Part shown: positions 1 through 11,595 of the stretch, piece after piece
Layout of the letters: each line of letters begins with the position of its first letter
How positions within the stretch are numbered: position 1 is the first letter of the stretch
Assembly (NCBI RefSeq): GCF_000003815.2
Contig: NC_049979.1
Coordinates: 12,822,613-12,886,612, forward strand
Reading direction: 5' to 3'
Length of the DNA: 64,000 bases
DNA from: Branchiostoma floridae
Lineage: Eukaryota; Chordata; Leptocardii; Amphioxiformes; Branchiostomatidae
Translations under genes and position numbers: made by a program
Notes under the pieces: generated by a model
The model's input: the letters and a program-made list of their open reading frames with translations, nothing else
What the model was told of the DNA's origin: nothing
Databases searched by the model: none

Positions 1-2451
1 ACCCTGTCAGGGAACCCAAACCTAATGCTGAGCGACATTCAGGTGGTGATGAAAAACCTGGGAGTGTTCCCTCCAACCCTGCCACCATCCTCAACAACGT
101 GTCTCCCCCCATCATGAAGAAGCGCCCATACGACCAGATGAATGGGATGGATGGTATGGAAGAGCTTTTTGGGACATTTTAAGTCAGCTTATTCAAAGAT
201 ATACCTTAAACACTAGTCACTTCAGAAAAAGAATTGGAAGTTTAGAAAATTTACCTAATGAGAGGAATAGTGATATAACTGCACTATTATATATAGAGAA
301 AGATGTTTTTTTCAATAAACATTTAAAACAGATAGAATGTCCTCATGCTGAATTTGCCTTCAGGTCCTGCAGCCAAGAGGTCCTTGCCTATGGGAGGCCC
401 CAATGACATGCCACTGAAGAAAGGTTAGTAGACTGAAAACTTTTTGGAGATGAACATTTTACTTATTGGACTTGTGCTGAACAATGAGATTAGCTGGCTT
501 CTAACAGCTGTGGTGGCTTTTTTTGGTGCGGAAGTATGGTGGTCAAAATGCAGTGAGTAGCAAAATTCGGTTTGCTAATGTAGGCTTTCGATGAGCTAAT
601 GTTGCAAGCTTCAAGGTTGACTAAGTTTTCTGAGTTTTGTCATGTTCGTGTTATCCCGCTAACACAACTCGTGTTAGTTTCTTGAGGATGCACCTGCCCA
701 TTGCTGATTTCCTTGTAGCTTTACACAGCCATATGTTGCCCCCTCCTTATAGGAGACCAGCCGGCCGTACGGCAGACTGCCATGTTGCCAGGGATGTTCA
801 GTAACAGTGCCGTCCCTCGCACCAATCAGGTGATGCCTCTTCACAACCCACACCTGTTTCCTGGGGATGGGGTCGGCCCTCACCCCCTGCTGCCGCCTGG
901 CAGTGGGGGGCCTCCGCTCCTCACACCTGGGAGTGGGGTGAACCTGCTGAACTCTGGGAGCCCCCTCTTGATGTCAGGGAATGGGGTAAATCCACACCTG
1001 ATGACAGGGAGTGGGGTAAGCTCACTGTACCGGTACTGTGAGCGTCGTCGTTGTGCTCGCCTGTACCCACAGTGCAGTGGCTTGCATGGTCCATATCATC
1101 TCCCAATGTCCCGGTCACCCCCCTGCATGGGCCTCAGTTCTGCATGGTTGCCATCTATTGGGAATACATATAAGCATACTGTCTTTGAGTTCATACATAA
1201 TTGTTGTACCAAGGGACCCCGTTTTTCTTTCCTTTTTCTTGAATATTTACAATTTTAAGTCTTAAAGGCAGTTATGGGAAGCTCTTATTCAGATGATGAC
1301 TCTAAAAGATGTTTCATAATGATACTTCTCAGGCAATAATGTTTACAGCTTATTGTGATCGTTTCATTTCAATTCAAAATACATGTATACAACTTTGTAT
1401 TAAAACATTGGTACAAGAAAATGTGCCTAATGCAGCTTTATCGGCATCTTATTTTAATTGTGCATACTCCCATCCATTCCATTCATTTTACACTACTGTC
1501 AATTTGTAGTTGTTCATATATATCTGTGTAATCACTAGTGAATACTATGAAAGCCAATTATAAAATAAAGACGTACCCCACTTGAGGAATTCCTTATAGG
1601 TGTCACAGCCTACTACGGTTTAAAAAAAAAAGATCATTCTGTTTTTTGACCAGCTACCCATTCTGTTTGTAGGTGCTGAACGCCCCTGGCACCAGACCCC
1701 CTGGGGTCCCAGGGATGACCAATCACAATGGCAGCAACAGGCAGTTCGCGAAGACCCTGGCCATCAACAGGCCCGTCAAGAGACGGCGCATCAACTGGAT
1801 TGATGCTCCTGATGACGTTTTCTTTGTGGCCACAGAGGAAACCAGGTGAGATGTTCATTCTGGACAGTCTTACAAAGATATTGGCAGTAAGCATGTGCTG
1901 TGTATTGAGGACTTGAGTTAAAAACCAAGTATTTTAGACTTCTACAAATTTATGTTTTGCCATTAATACCCAGGGCCTGTTTCAGTTAGTTGCAATATGT
2001 GATTGGTTCATTAAATTTTTGAGCTTGCCAAAAGTACCATTTCTTCATTGCCAAATTTTTTTCTGCAAATAGCATCTTGGTATTTTTAGCCATGATTATA
2101 CAATAACAAAACATACAACTATCCAGGTATAAATGCCCATGTGGGTTAAAATTACACGCAGTGCATTTCTGATAAAAAATCTGTGATGGTCTGCTTCGGC
2201 GACAGCTGAACTTTGTGGCTATTGTTGGAGAGAGACCAAAGACCTGTTTGGATATTACAGTTCCTCTTCAGTGTCTTCCAGTTGTCAAAGTGTTATCCAT
2301 TGTGTTCCTGTGTAGGAAGCTCCGTCGGCAGCTGGTTCCAGCAGAGCAGCGCCGTGCTGCCCGATCCCCCTGCAGGAAGGTCCACCTCCCCAACAAGCCC
2401 AAGTCAGCTGCCGTCCCCAGTGAACCAGAACCCATCGTCATTGAGGACTAA
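1..2451 (+). CDS. MTA: MTA-family (metastasis-associated) NuRD subunit, C-terminal exons
   Basis: This is the 3' part of a metastasis-associated protein gene, a scaffold subunit of the nuclear NuRD chromatin-remodelling and deacetylase complex. Five coding exons read in phase: <1-153, 364-423, 753-1015, 1673-1845 and 2316-2451 (TAA 2449-2451). All junctions are GT-AG. The first exon enters in the frame beginning at base 3. Recognisable blocks are NNVSPPIMKKRPYDQMNG, aligning with the INNGSPTILGKRSYEQHNG region of human MTA1; then VKRRRINWIDAPDDVFF and EETRKLRRQL; then RRAAR, the core of the C-terminal RBBP4/7-binding motif; and the family-typical end EPIVIED. The BAH, ELM2, SANT and GATA zinc-finger exons must lie upstream of the window. 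The identity to MTA is secure. Vertebrates have three paralogues, so I assign none. Exon 753-1015 carries a Leu/Gly/Ser repeat not expected from vertebrate MTA. Confidence 0.93.
753..1015 (+). CDS. MTA: MTA exon with ~10-residue Leu-Gly-Ser repeat
   Basis: The exon starts by completing a glycine codon after the acceptor AG at 751-752 and ends in phase 0 before GTAAGC at 1016. Its 3' half encodes imperfect repeats of the form LL-x-x-GSG(G/V): LLPPGSGG, LLTPGSGV, LLMSGNGV and HLMTGSG. The underlying DNA repeats a GGGARTGGGGTRA core at about 930, 980 and 1010. Reading past the donor gives an open frame to 1258, but the next exon (1673) resumes clear MTA homology in phase, so the read-through is intronic. 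Confidence 0.85.
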
Positions 2452-5133
2452 CTTCAGTGGTCCTGCCATAACTAACTTTTCTCATCAATGTACTGTATGG
2501 ACCCAAGCGTATTATGGAGTGCCATGGTGCCACATAGAAGGATTTTGCAGAATGCAGGCAGTCATTTGTACTAGTCATCTCCATTCCCTAACTTTTGAAA
2601 ACAAAGTCAAGTGACAACTCATCATATTCAGCTTGGCGAACAAGTTGAACTGCACTGGGTCATGCTGTATCAAGATGTCCGTATTAAGTTTGAATATGAA
2701 GAGCTGATTTTGAACATGTTCACTTGTAGTAGTCGACAGATGTATAGGATGTTTGCTATGCTATGGTTTTCACACATACAAATAATCTTTCCTATTGGCA
2801 TATGGAACTCGAGATCTTTTATTCCCCTCTTTGTGAATACTGTGACTGTTCCGGTACAACAGCAAATTTAGTGGGAGAACCAATTCAGTGCTCATTTGGA
2901 TAGAGAAAGGGTTGGGATTTATTTGGCCAAACAGTAAGAGTGTAGAGAAATGAATGAGCACCAAGTGGTGATATCCTAAGTTGGGTGTCAGATTCCACTT
3001 TTCCCCACCCCCATCACAGTCTTTACTGTAGACTGTGGTGAATGTACTGTGTTCAAAAGACGTAGCATGTAAAAAGCACTCAGTGTAAAAGTAGAACATT
3101 TTTGTCGGGGCTGTGCAGGAGATATTGGGCCACGTGTGTACCTTCCTGCCGTGAAGGATGGGATCTAGTGTAGAGTTAAAACTTCTGGCCATCGACAGGG
3201 TCTGCCTTCCAGACTAAAGTACAACATGACTTTTACACAAATTACTGGAGGGAGTTGGTATCACTGTAAGACCTGAATAGAACGGGTCAGTATACTAGAT
3301 GTAGAACTACTGTTTGAATATGGTATATTTATTCTTTGTTCTAGTCCACCCGTGTCATCAGGTTATTGTTTGGCTGTTGCCAACTATTGTAGGTCCTGTG
3401 ATGCTCCTATTGTGAAGCAGTTTTGTATGTATGAACTTGTTTCTGTGAATAGTACCAATGAGTCTTTGTACAAGACGTATTTTCCAACACCTGACATTTT
3501 ATAGAGATGACAGCGACTGGCTTTGCCTAATGTAGTGCGTCGTATGTTATCCTTGTAGTCATTCCCTTCTCAAAGGATGTCCTCACAACTTACAAATTCT
3601 GGGTATGTCAGAGTGGTCCATAGGCTTTTAATAATGGTAGAGAAAATCTGTTTACAAAATGTTTTCAATGACAAAAATGCAGTGCTTGAGAAACAGCAGG
3701 AATGTCAATCTTGCTGCTTCCCATGCCTCTGTCAGAATTTGTTGCTTGAAGACGTGGTAATAACCTAGAACTTTGTGTATGAACAGATAACATACAGTTT
3801 CAGAATCAAGACCATCAGAGATATGTGTTATGACATGAAAAAATTGTAGGCTTTTCCAGGTCATTCTCAGTACTGTGTTGATGAGTGTTTGTTTTGGACC
3901 AGAGCTTATTTGTGTTCCCAAGATAATACATTTACTCGACACAACAGCCACTGAGATTGCATATTTGTAAAATGAAAAAGTCCACTCTGAAACTGTGCAT
4001 ATTTTCTTAACATTGCTGTAGTATAAGTTCAAACATTGCTTGCTTAGGCATTGATTGATATATGTTGCTAGTACATGGTACTTGTATTCACTAATTCTAG
4101 AGCTCCTGTATTTTTCAATGATTTATGAACAAGCATATAAATAGACAGTATCACATTAGTTTTTATCTCCTTGGAGGCAATTGATAGCATCTAATTTATT
4201 GAGACCATGGAGTAGAGTAACTGGATATGAGGACTGTAAGCAGTGAGAGACCAATTGTATCGTGCCTGCCATTTGTTGTACTGTGTTAGATCCTAGGAAA
4301 GCTGCTCCTGTGGCCGCCCCAGAGGGGCTCCACTCTTTTTGTAAGTTGCATGATCTTCAAATTGTAGGCTTTCACCAGCTTTGCAACACAGATAACTTGT
4401 AGTTGCCATTTGTCCAGAGGTATAGGGAAGACTTGTGAGTCATCCGAGAGATGCAGAGGTTTGTGGTTTCAACTTCTAACAGCCTTCCAGTTTTCTTATT
4501 GCCTAGAAGGACTGCTTGAGCTTGTAGGAAGTTGACAGGTCTCTGACTGTCGCAGGTATGAGTTGGATTCCAGACTCAGGTGCAGACATTTGGAATCCGA
4601 AGAGAACACATGAACTACCAGTACGTTGCCACTCAGTTTTTGCTGTAACATGATGCACTAGCTTGGAGCACTCCCCAGTAAGTCCAACTTGGTCTGTAAC
4701 ACACCTAGCTTCATGCAGTGTTTGCCAGGGTCTTCCGAGTAGACAAGCACTTTCCTTTGAAGGTGGTTATGGAATTCTGGCGTCTTGAAATCTTGAAAAG
4801 TTTGTCAAACTTTTGAAAAGAAATACAGCATTCCGGTATGATTTGGCTTTTCCTTTGCAATGCCAAAGAAAATGTGTCAAATGAAAAGAAAACGTGGTAA
4901 AGCAAAGACATTTTACTGACAGGTCCTGCCTACCTGTTGCATCACAGATGGACAGAATCCCATAACTGCTGGTCATCACTCACAGATTCTTGCTGTAGCT
5001 GTCATTCAGACATTTTGGTAGGAAATTACAACAATGTGACTGTTAAATAAAATAACTTGAAGTATCCAAGGAAATCCATGCTGTAAGTTATTGTGTCATT
5101 CTGAATGTTACTTATGTAATGCTATTTAATCTG
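2452..5133. other. MTA 3' UTR and downstream non-coding DNA
   Basis: Sequence after the MTA stop codon. No open frame here resembles a known protein. The first part is presumably 3' UTR. An AATAAA-type string near 5045 is one possible poly(A) signal, but the 3' end cannot be fixed from sequence alone. Confidence 0.5.
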
Positions 5134-5330
5134 CTACATTGCAATGTAGCCTGAGTGTCATCCTAGTTAGTTTGCTGGAGCTCCCTGACGACGGGGTGTA
5201 TGAGCCTAGCCTGGTATCCAGCCGTAATATAGCTTCCGAGTCTCGGGAGCTATAATTACGGCTGGATACCAGGCTAGTATGAGCCCTGGTAATCTAACTA
5301 GGATGATACTCGGGCTACGTGGCAATTTGA
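5134..5330. mobile_element. Palindromic MITE with nested inverted repeats
   Basis: Outer arms at about 5134-5170 and 5294-5329 are inverted copies sharing the block TCATCCTAGTTAG. Inside them a tighter hairpin pairs 5206-5241 with about 5242-5278, sharing AGCCTGGTATCCAGCCGTAA. There is no coding capacity. A copy of the inner core recurs at 11249-11279, which shows that it is a dispersed element. Confidence 0.75.
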
Positions 5331-5569
5331 AGTAAGAGTAACATAAAAGGCATTTATGAATGTCTATGCCAAGTTTTACATTTCTGAAATCCCTTCTTTC
5401 AACGAGCTCAAAACTTTTTTCATAAACCGTATTGTTTTATTTGCAATTACATATCTCTGTCAATGATCAATAAGCGACAGGTATTGTACCTCCCAAGTCA
5501 AGAATGGCTCATCAGCTTTTTGAGATCTGCAGACATTAATAACCTCCAAGCAGATGTTGGGAAGCATTC

Positions 5570-6082
5570 TAACAAAAATGGGTAACTAGGATTTTGCCCC
5601 AAACATCTGCCAGGAAATCATTGCTGATCAAGAGGAAATGTCTTGATGTAACGTTGAACATTGCAAAGCGTTGAAGACACTCGTCAGCAGTAATATTTGC
5701 AACAGGGAGGCGACTTTTGTCTGTTGTACTAGCATCAGCTGTGACCACAACAGATCTGTTTTCTTGTGCAGTATCCGTAGTTCCTGTAACAGTCGGTAGG
5801 AGGCGCAGCAATCGCCGTCAGCAAAGTTCACATCCGGTGACCTGTCTATCACTTCCTGTTTTGATATGACGTAAGACCAAATGTTCCATCCATGATCAAT
5901 GCGTGCTGATGTGGATGTTGCTGAGGGTCAGCAGTCGTCTTGAGCAGCAAGCACAGACCACATCGCCCAGGTACGTACTGGACCCCAGTATTTTTTGTTT
6001 CAAGATGAATGAAATTGATGCAAACAGGTAAACTTGAGAATGAGATTGAGACGTGGACCAAAAGTTGTGACGTTGCGGTGAA
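5570..6082 (-). pseudogene. Possible decayed transposase fragment
   Basis: On the minus strand the bases next to the gap at 6083 encode a stretch containing HQHALIMDGTFGLTSYQN, followed in other frames by further open sequence down to about 5570. An MDGTF-like string after a run of hydrophobic residues recalls the catalytic-aspartate region of some DNA transposases (Mutator or KDZ type). The frame is broken and the upstream part is lost in the gap. The call is tentative; a cellular gene fragment is not excluded. Confidence 0.22.
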
Positions 6083-6182
6083 NNNNNNNNNNNNNNNNNN
6101 NNNNNNNNNNNNNNNNNNNNNNNNNNNNNNNNNNNNNNNNNNNNNNNNNNNNNNNNNNNNNNNNNNNNNNNNNNNNNNNNNN
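6083..6182. other. Assembly gap (100 N)
   Basis: A run of exactly 100 N, probably a placeholder of unknown true size. It cuts the putative transposase remnant on the minus strand. Confidence 0.99.
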
Positions 6183-6590
6183 TACATCTCTCACCCCATG
6201 GCCAAGCTTTGTGACCATCACCAGATTCGTGATGTTTTTATTTTATTCAATAGACGTGAAAAACTACCCGTTCGAGTAGAAACAGTCCCCAGGATTCTAG
6301 CCCAGGTGACTCTCAGTTTATGGATGGACAAAATTTTCTGGTTTTATCTTTTATATATCCACCTAACGTTACAATAATGAAGAAAAAAAGATATGCAGCA
6401 ACTTTTAAAGTTTTTGCCATTTTTTTTGCCACCTATATAGGGTGTGGATCGAAGAGTCAGAAACAAATTACATAAGACACCATGCAGGCTTAGACTGCAA
6501 ATATGTTTTTCATTTGTAACTTGTAAGTCTCCCCGAGTTAAATACTCCAATCCATCTCTCCAAGGGTTCCACAGCTTTCAATTAAGGGTT

Positions 6591-6749
6591 TATGACCCTC
6601 CTATGTTTAAGTGTATATGGTGCCATAACGCCTGGTCATTTGCTATAAATAATGGTATAGTGTAAAAAACGAATAAATCCACCGAGTGAGCAAAGCGAAT
6701 AACCAGGCTTTATGACACCATATACACTGAGGAATAGGCGGGTCATCAA
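6591..6749. repeat. Inverted-repeat element
   Basis: Arms 6591-6645 and 6696-6749 are inverted copies of roughly 75-80 percent identity, sharing AGTGTATATGGTG and GCCTGGT. The spacer is about 50 bp. This is consistent with a degenerate MITE. No clear target-site duplication was seen. Confidence 0.6.
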
Positions 6750-6863
6750 CGATATTATCATATAGCCTACACAAACCGACCAGCTCCCAGAAATGTTTTC
6801 AGGATGTGTTTTCAAGTTGATTTGTTATATTGCAATCCATACATAGTATGGGATTGCAATATA

Positions 6864-7348
6864 CAGTCAAACCTGCCCGAGCGACCACCTCTTCTCAGCG
6901 ACCACCTGGCCATTTCGACCGCTTTTTCTCGGTCCCGATTTATTTTCCCATTGACGTAAGCATTAAGCGACCTTTTCTCAACGACCACCTGGCCAACGCG
7001 ACCGCGACCGGCCCAAATTGGGACCTATAACGACCGCATCATTTTCAAGATTGATTTTTTCATCGATTTTTGATGATAATTAGCGCGATTTTGTGCCGAA
7101 ATCGGCCAGTTTGCGTCGGATTTTGGGGTTAACTTTACAGTTTACAGTGTGCGTGTTGTATCTGACATTAAAGACATGGCTTCTTTGCGTGCGTGCAGTG
7201 TGCTTGCTATTTGCCATTAAACACAACGGAAACCATTTATACTTTGCATCGGGCATGTTTTGAGTCGATACTCTTCTCAGCGACCACCTGTCCAAATCGA
7301 CCGCTTTTTTCCGGTCCCCCGGTTGGTCGTCTTGGGCAGGTTTGACTG
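6864..7348. mobile_element. TA-flanked MITE (Tc1/mariner/pogo-like ends)
   Basis: The element starts CAGTCAAACCTGCCC and ends with its near-complement, CAGGTTTGACTG, each end flanked by TA (6862-6863 and 7349-7350). A TA duplication with short inverted ends is characteristic of the Tc1/mariner/pogo superfamily. Subterminal sequence carries three copies of a CTCARCGACCACCTGKCC motif near 6892, 6977 and 7275. The element is 485 bp with no transposase frame, so it is non-autonomous. Confidence 0.85.
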
Positions 7349-7410
7349 TACTGTTTTTTCTTTGTTTCTCCTCCTGTCAAATCTTCAAATGGATTCAACT
7401 TTTTTATTTT

Positions 7411-8775
7411 TTGGCCAAATGACCTGAAATTTGGCATGGGCATAGAGTTGGCAAATACCCCAGGCGTTTTTTTCACTTTCTTGATAGAGGCCTTAGAATT
7501 TATGATATTTAGGGTTTTTGGTCATATGTTTTGCTCCTGTGCCCTGGTATTACCATAGGCGCTAGGCCAATGAATTCTTGTTGATTCGCCCGTACACTAT
7601 CGTTCTGTGCCGAGTTGCCGGGTTGGAAAGTACTGGGGATTACCCGAAGGTCGGGGAAGTCGGCGAAGCCGACCAATCAGCGTTGGAGTTTTCTGCACCC
7701 GAAGGTCGGCGAAGCCGACCAATCGGCGTAGCCGATTGTGAGCGCGGCGAAGCCGCGCAGCGAGCGAATCCACATTTAAACTTAGGGGGAAGGCGGCGCA
7801 AAGGATGACGGGAAATACTCGCGCTAAGGATGACGGGATCATCTGACGAGGTACTTCCGGATAGGCGGTAAACGGCGCACTCATGTTACCGCGGCAGACA
7901 GCGTGCGCGGTAGGGTTCCTGTCACTCAACAAAAACTCATTGGCCTACCGCCCATGGTATTACAAGCTAATGACCTGAAATTTGGTACAGAGGTGCATTG
8001 GAGATATGCTCACAGGACCCCATTGACACTTTCTTCATAGATCACTTCAAAAATGAGTTATTTTAGGGGTTTTCAGTCATTTTTGACTAAAAATGTATAT
8101 TTTTGGCTCCTATGCCCTTGTATGTAAACCAAATGCCCTGAAATTTGGTACATAGGTGCGTTTGACATATGACCACAGAACCCCATCAACGCTTTATTCA
8201 TTGTTTACTCCAAAAATGAGTTATTTTAGGGTTTTGGGCCATTTTTGACTAAAAATGTATATTTTTTGCTCCTATGCCCCTGTATAGAAACCAAATGACC
8301 TGAAATTTGGTACAGAGGTGAATTGAACATATGCTCACAGAACCCCATTGACACTTTCATCATAGATCACTTCAAAAATTAGTTATTTTGGGGTTTTCAG
8401 TCATTTTTGACTAAAAATGTATATTTTTGGCTTCTATGCCCTTGTATGTAAACCAAATGACCTGAAATTTGGTTCAAAGGTAAATTGGACATATGGCAAC
8501 AGGACCCCATCAACACTTTCTTCATAGAGCACATATAAAATGAGTTATTTTAGGATTTTTAGCCATTTTTAACAAAAAAAATGTATATTTTTGGCTCCTA
8601 TGCCCTTATATTGAAACCAAATGACCTAAAACTTGGCATGAAGGTGTGTAGGACAAGTGCCCACAGTACTTCATTTTCCCTTTGAGCAAACATTACATCA
8701 AATTTTTCAATTTTGGGATTTTTTCAAGGATGAAGATGGATTGCAATATGCTGTATTTGCTCCTAAGCAAATGTC
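7411..8775. repeat. Degenerate ~163-bp tandem array, about six units
   Basis: Units contain in order AAATGACCTGAAATTTGG, CACAGGACCCCATYRACACTTTC, AGTTATTTTAGG, GACTAAAAATGTATATTTTT and GGCTCCTATGCCCTTGTAT. The anchor AATG-CCTGAAATTT occurs at 7969, 8132, 8294, 8456 and 8619, a spacing of 162-163 bp. A first, shorter unit precedes at about 7418, and the last unit decays by about 8775. The array is interrupted by the MITE at 7554-7956. There is no coding potential. Confidence 0.88.
7554..7956. mobile_element. GC-rich MITE inserted in the tandem array
   Basis: Terminal inverted repeats begin CATAGGCGCTAGGCCAATGA on the left and CATGGGCGGTAGGCCAATGA on the right complement. The target duplication is GTATTAC (7547-7553 and 7957-7963), extendable to nine bases as TGGTATTAC. 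Removing the element restores a normal tandem unit. The interior repeats GGTCGGCGAAGCCGACCAAT palindromes and is much more GC-rich than its surroundings. The superfamily is unassigned; hAT- or Mutator-like insertion lengths both fit. Confidence 0.85.
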
Positions 8776-9215
8776 GGCCTTTCTAGTTTTATTTCAAGAT
8801 GGTAAAGATTTTTTGAACAAAGAAATACACTATCAATGTTAGCAGAAGGAGCCCCCCCCCCCTGCAATGTCTGTATTCATTCCCTCTGCTCGTACAAACG
8901 TTTTGCTCCTTCTGATGGCTTTGTAACTCCTTCTGATTGGGTCCAGTGCCTGGTCAAGTGAACAAAACTTGTTAATACCTAAAGAGTCATGACAGTTGTC
9001 AAGAATTTTTGCCTAATTGAGTTCATTTTATAACAATTGATATAAATTGAAACATAACGTAAAATTTCATTCTGGGTAATATTGACAATCCTGCCACTAA
9101 AATCTAATAAAAGGCTTTTGACAAAAATTGGTTATTAGCAGTTCATCATTAATTCATGGGTTCTAGAGGAAAATTGGCTAGTTTTTGTTTGGAGCTAGTT
9201 AACATTATTGTGAAG

Positions 9216-9315
9216 NNNNNNNNNNNNNNNNNNNNNNNNNNNNNNNNNNNNNNNNNNNNNNNNNNNNNNNNNNNNNNNNNNNNNNNNNNNNNNNNNNNNN
9301 NNNNNNNNNNNNNNN
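9216..9315. other. Assembly gap (100 N)
   Basis: A run of exactly 100 N abutting the left arm of the palindrome at 9316-9451. Assemblers often break at such structures. Confidence 0.99.
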
Positions 9316-9451
9316 AACGTAGTGTTGCGCAAACTGATATCTAGTAATGATCTGTAGTAATTAGAAAATGTTTGTTTTCATCTAATTAAAAAGATTTAAT
9401 TCTTAATAACTACAGATCGTTAGTAGATATCAGTTTGCGCAACACTACGTT
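9316..9451. repeat. Near-perfect palindrome next to gap
   Basis: The left arm starts AACGTAGTGTTGCGCAAACT and continues to about 9360. The right arm, about 9408-9451, is its complement with two or three mismatches. An AT-rich loop lies between. The left arm touches the gap, so the element may extend further. It is a foldback or MITE-type structure. Confidence 0.8.
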
Positions 9452-10136
9452 TGTAGCTTTCATCATTATGCAACGAAAAACGAAGTTTCATTACAGTGGT
9501 ATGTACCAAAGTGCTGTATTTTGTCATAGAAAAAAATAATATCAGAGGTTATGAAAATGATGACGTCATCAATTTGGCCCCCCAAAAATCAGATTTAGAA
9601 TTCTTTAATGCCCATCTATCCACATTCGTTACGGCTCCATTCTTTCTTAATTCATTAAGCAAGAAACAACCTCTTGGTAATGTGGAATTGACTCTATAGT
9701 GATTCACTTAATATGTGTTTAAGTCCTCAGGCCAAGTTTCCATAGATTCGGTAATTCCATCCCGACAGCTCTCATTTGTGAAACAGACATTGACCTGTCT
9801 GGGATATTTTCAGTGCTTACCTGGTGAGCTTGTGATTTACTGCGTGTGCATGTGAAGTGGGCAATAAAACCAGAACCAGGGATATCTAGACTAGAGAAAC
9901 TGGGTGTATATATGTATATATTTGCCACCAAAGGATGAGACTTGAACATTATCATCCAACCCCCTACTTGCCATTATTGATGTGATCAGTTCCTGAGTCT
10001 TTATTGTGCCATTTTTGTGAGACAGTGCTTACCTGACAGAGCATGTCATTTTGTACCATTTTCTGAATGATTCCTAAAGTATTGATGTGGCTGGTTCAAT
10101 GAAATCACAGATGCCTGAATTTTTGCTGTTTTGCAG

Positions 10137-10504
10137 AGCTTAGCAGAGCTGTAGCGCCAACAAGCAGTTGCATAAGCCACCGCTCAGAAGACTGCCACCA
10201 TCTGAGAGCATCTGTCGTCTGCAGGACTGCCTGACACCTGCTCGCTGCGACACCCTCTGACATCGGCAAACTGTCGCTGTGCCTGACTTCAGTAGAAGGA
10301 ACCTGTGAGACAACCTGAATACCAGGTGGATGTTTGTCTAGAGGATATAGCAGTTGTTGTACATTAGTGACACACTGAAGATACAAATCTGCACATAGAA
10401 ACAGCCTTTGAACACCTGCCATCTGCTGCTGCAGCTGCATTGGATACTTTTGAGAGCATCTGACTTGATCTGACTAACACCTGCTGCTGGTATAGGCACT
10501 TTTG
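10137..10504 (+). other. Possible untranslated 5' exon (of TMEM229?)
   Basis: A good acceptor (pyrimidine-rich stretch then TTGCAG, ending 10136) and a consensus donor GTAAGT at 10505 bound 368 bp with higher GC than its surroundings and no long forward frame. TMEM229 (15493) needs an upstream untranslated exon because its coding exon starts with an acceptor. The link is inference only. Confidence 0.2.
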
Positions 10505-10632
10505 GTAAGTACGGCAGTATCACTTACTACTAGTGATCTAATATTACAGTTGACTGGCATAAACTTGTGATTATTTGCAGTGTGCATGAAATACAGTATC
10601 TGACTCCAGCATTGTGATTGTTTCCTTGCTCT

Positions 10633-10693
10633 TTATATATAATTATGTATATATGTATGTAACGTTACCTATGTACATATGTACGTATATATG
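10633..10693. repeat. AT-rich TATATATG/TACGTATA palindromic microsatellite
   Basis: Alternating TA, TATG and TACG dinucleotide-type repeats around TAACGTTACC. Simple sequence. Confidence 0.7.
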
Positions 10694-11248
10694 TGACCCA
10701 ACTTTGGTTCGGATGTCACAATGATATTGTTGGTCTTTGAGGAAGATGGTATTGATATGTAACATCCTTTAAGTTTAACATTAGTCCGCTGCTTTGAAAA
10801 ACAGTAGGTTTGCGATGTCTCTAGTGCAGCACGCCCCTGGTAAACACGATTTAGATATAGTGTGCATTATACTGGGGATGTTGGGTTGGGGATCTGTTTG
10901 GACGTACAATGTGTCTTTTCAGGGTGGTGGAATTATGTACCCTGCTGGAATTATGTCAGTAGATATTATTTCATAGGGAAGGATAGTGAATTAATATTGT
11001 ATAATAATAGTAAATATGGGTTTCAATTCCAAAAAAATATGTACTCCGGTAAAGCTGGTTTTCAATATAGCAATTTCTTTGATATGCACAATCCTCCAAA
11101 TGCAATGTTAGTGGGTGAACATGCAGCTCTAATAAGAGAATCTGATAAATATACTTCTATTTTTCATACACAAACATATGGCATGTTGATTGTTAACCAG
11201 AGAACATTGTAGTTGGCATGTAAGACTAGCCGAGGACAGAAGAGACTT

Positions 11249-11279
11249 GGGAGCTATAATACGGCTGGATACCAGGCTA
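11249..11279. repeat. Fragment of the 5134-5330 MITE core
   Basis: About 31 bp, GGGAGCTATAATACGGCTGG then ATACCAGGCTA, matches the right inner arm of the 5134-5330 element with one base missing. Confidence 0.7.
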
Positions 11280-11595
11280 ATGTTGCACAGCTGTCACCAT
11301 TGACCATACCATAATGATGGATGTACATGTAATGGCTGAATGATGAGTTGTGTGGTCTGATGAGGGATGATAGTAATGCAGGGGTCATTTTCATTTCCCC
11401 CGAGAAAGACAGTGATTAATTTGTAAGTTTCATGCATCACTGTGTTCTCAGCTGATGGAAAATAAGCTGTGAAGCGATATTCAAATTATGAATATTGAAT
11501 TTCACATGCTGCTACATATATCTCACTACATAAGGAGGCTGCTTTGATGGTGCTTTAGTGGTGAATATAATCATTTTTATATAATCTCTTTCCTA

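Noticed and set aside
1..183. Open frame running past 153 to a TAA at about 181
   Set aside because: It reads through the donor GTATGG. Joining 153 to 364 preserves MTA homology (MDG-PAAKRSLPM) and phase.
782..1258. 158-codon frame as a stand-alone gene
   Set aside because: The first part is MTA exon 753-1015. Everything after 1015 is intron read-through without homology.
7554..7956. GC-rich block as a CpG-island promoter
   Set aside because: Terminal inverted repeats and a target duplication show that it is a transposable element.
7411..8775. CRISPR-like array
   Set aside because: Units are ~163 bp, degenerate along their whole length, with no short-repeat and unique-spacer pattern, and the genome is animal.
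10862..11212. 116-codon plus-strand frame as a gene
   Set aside because: No recognisable domain, no coding-like composition, no splice-linked neighbours.
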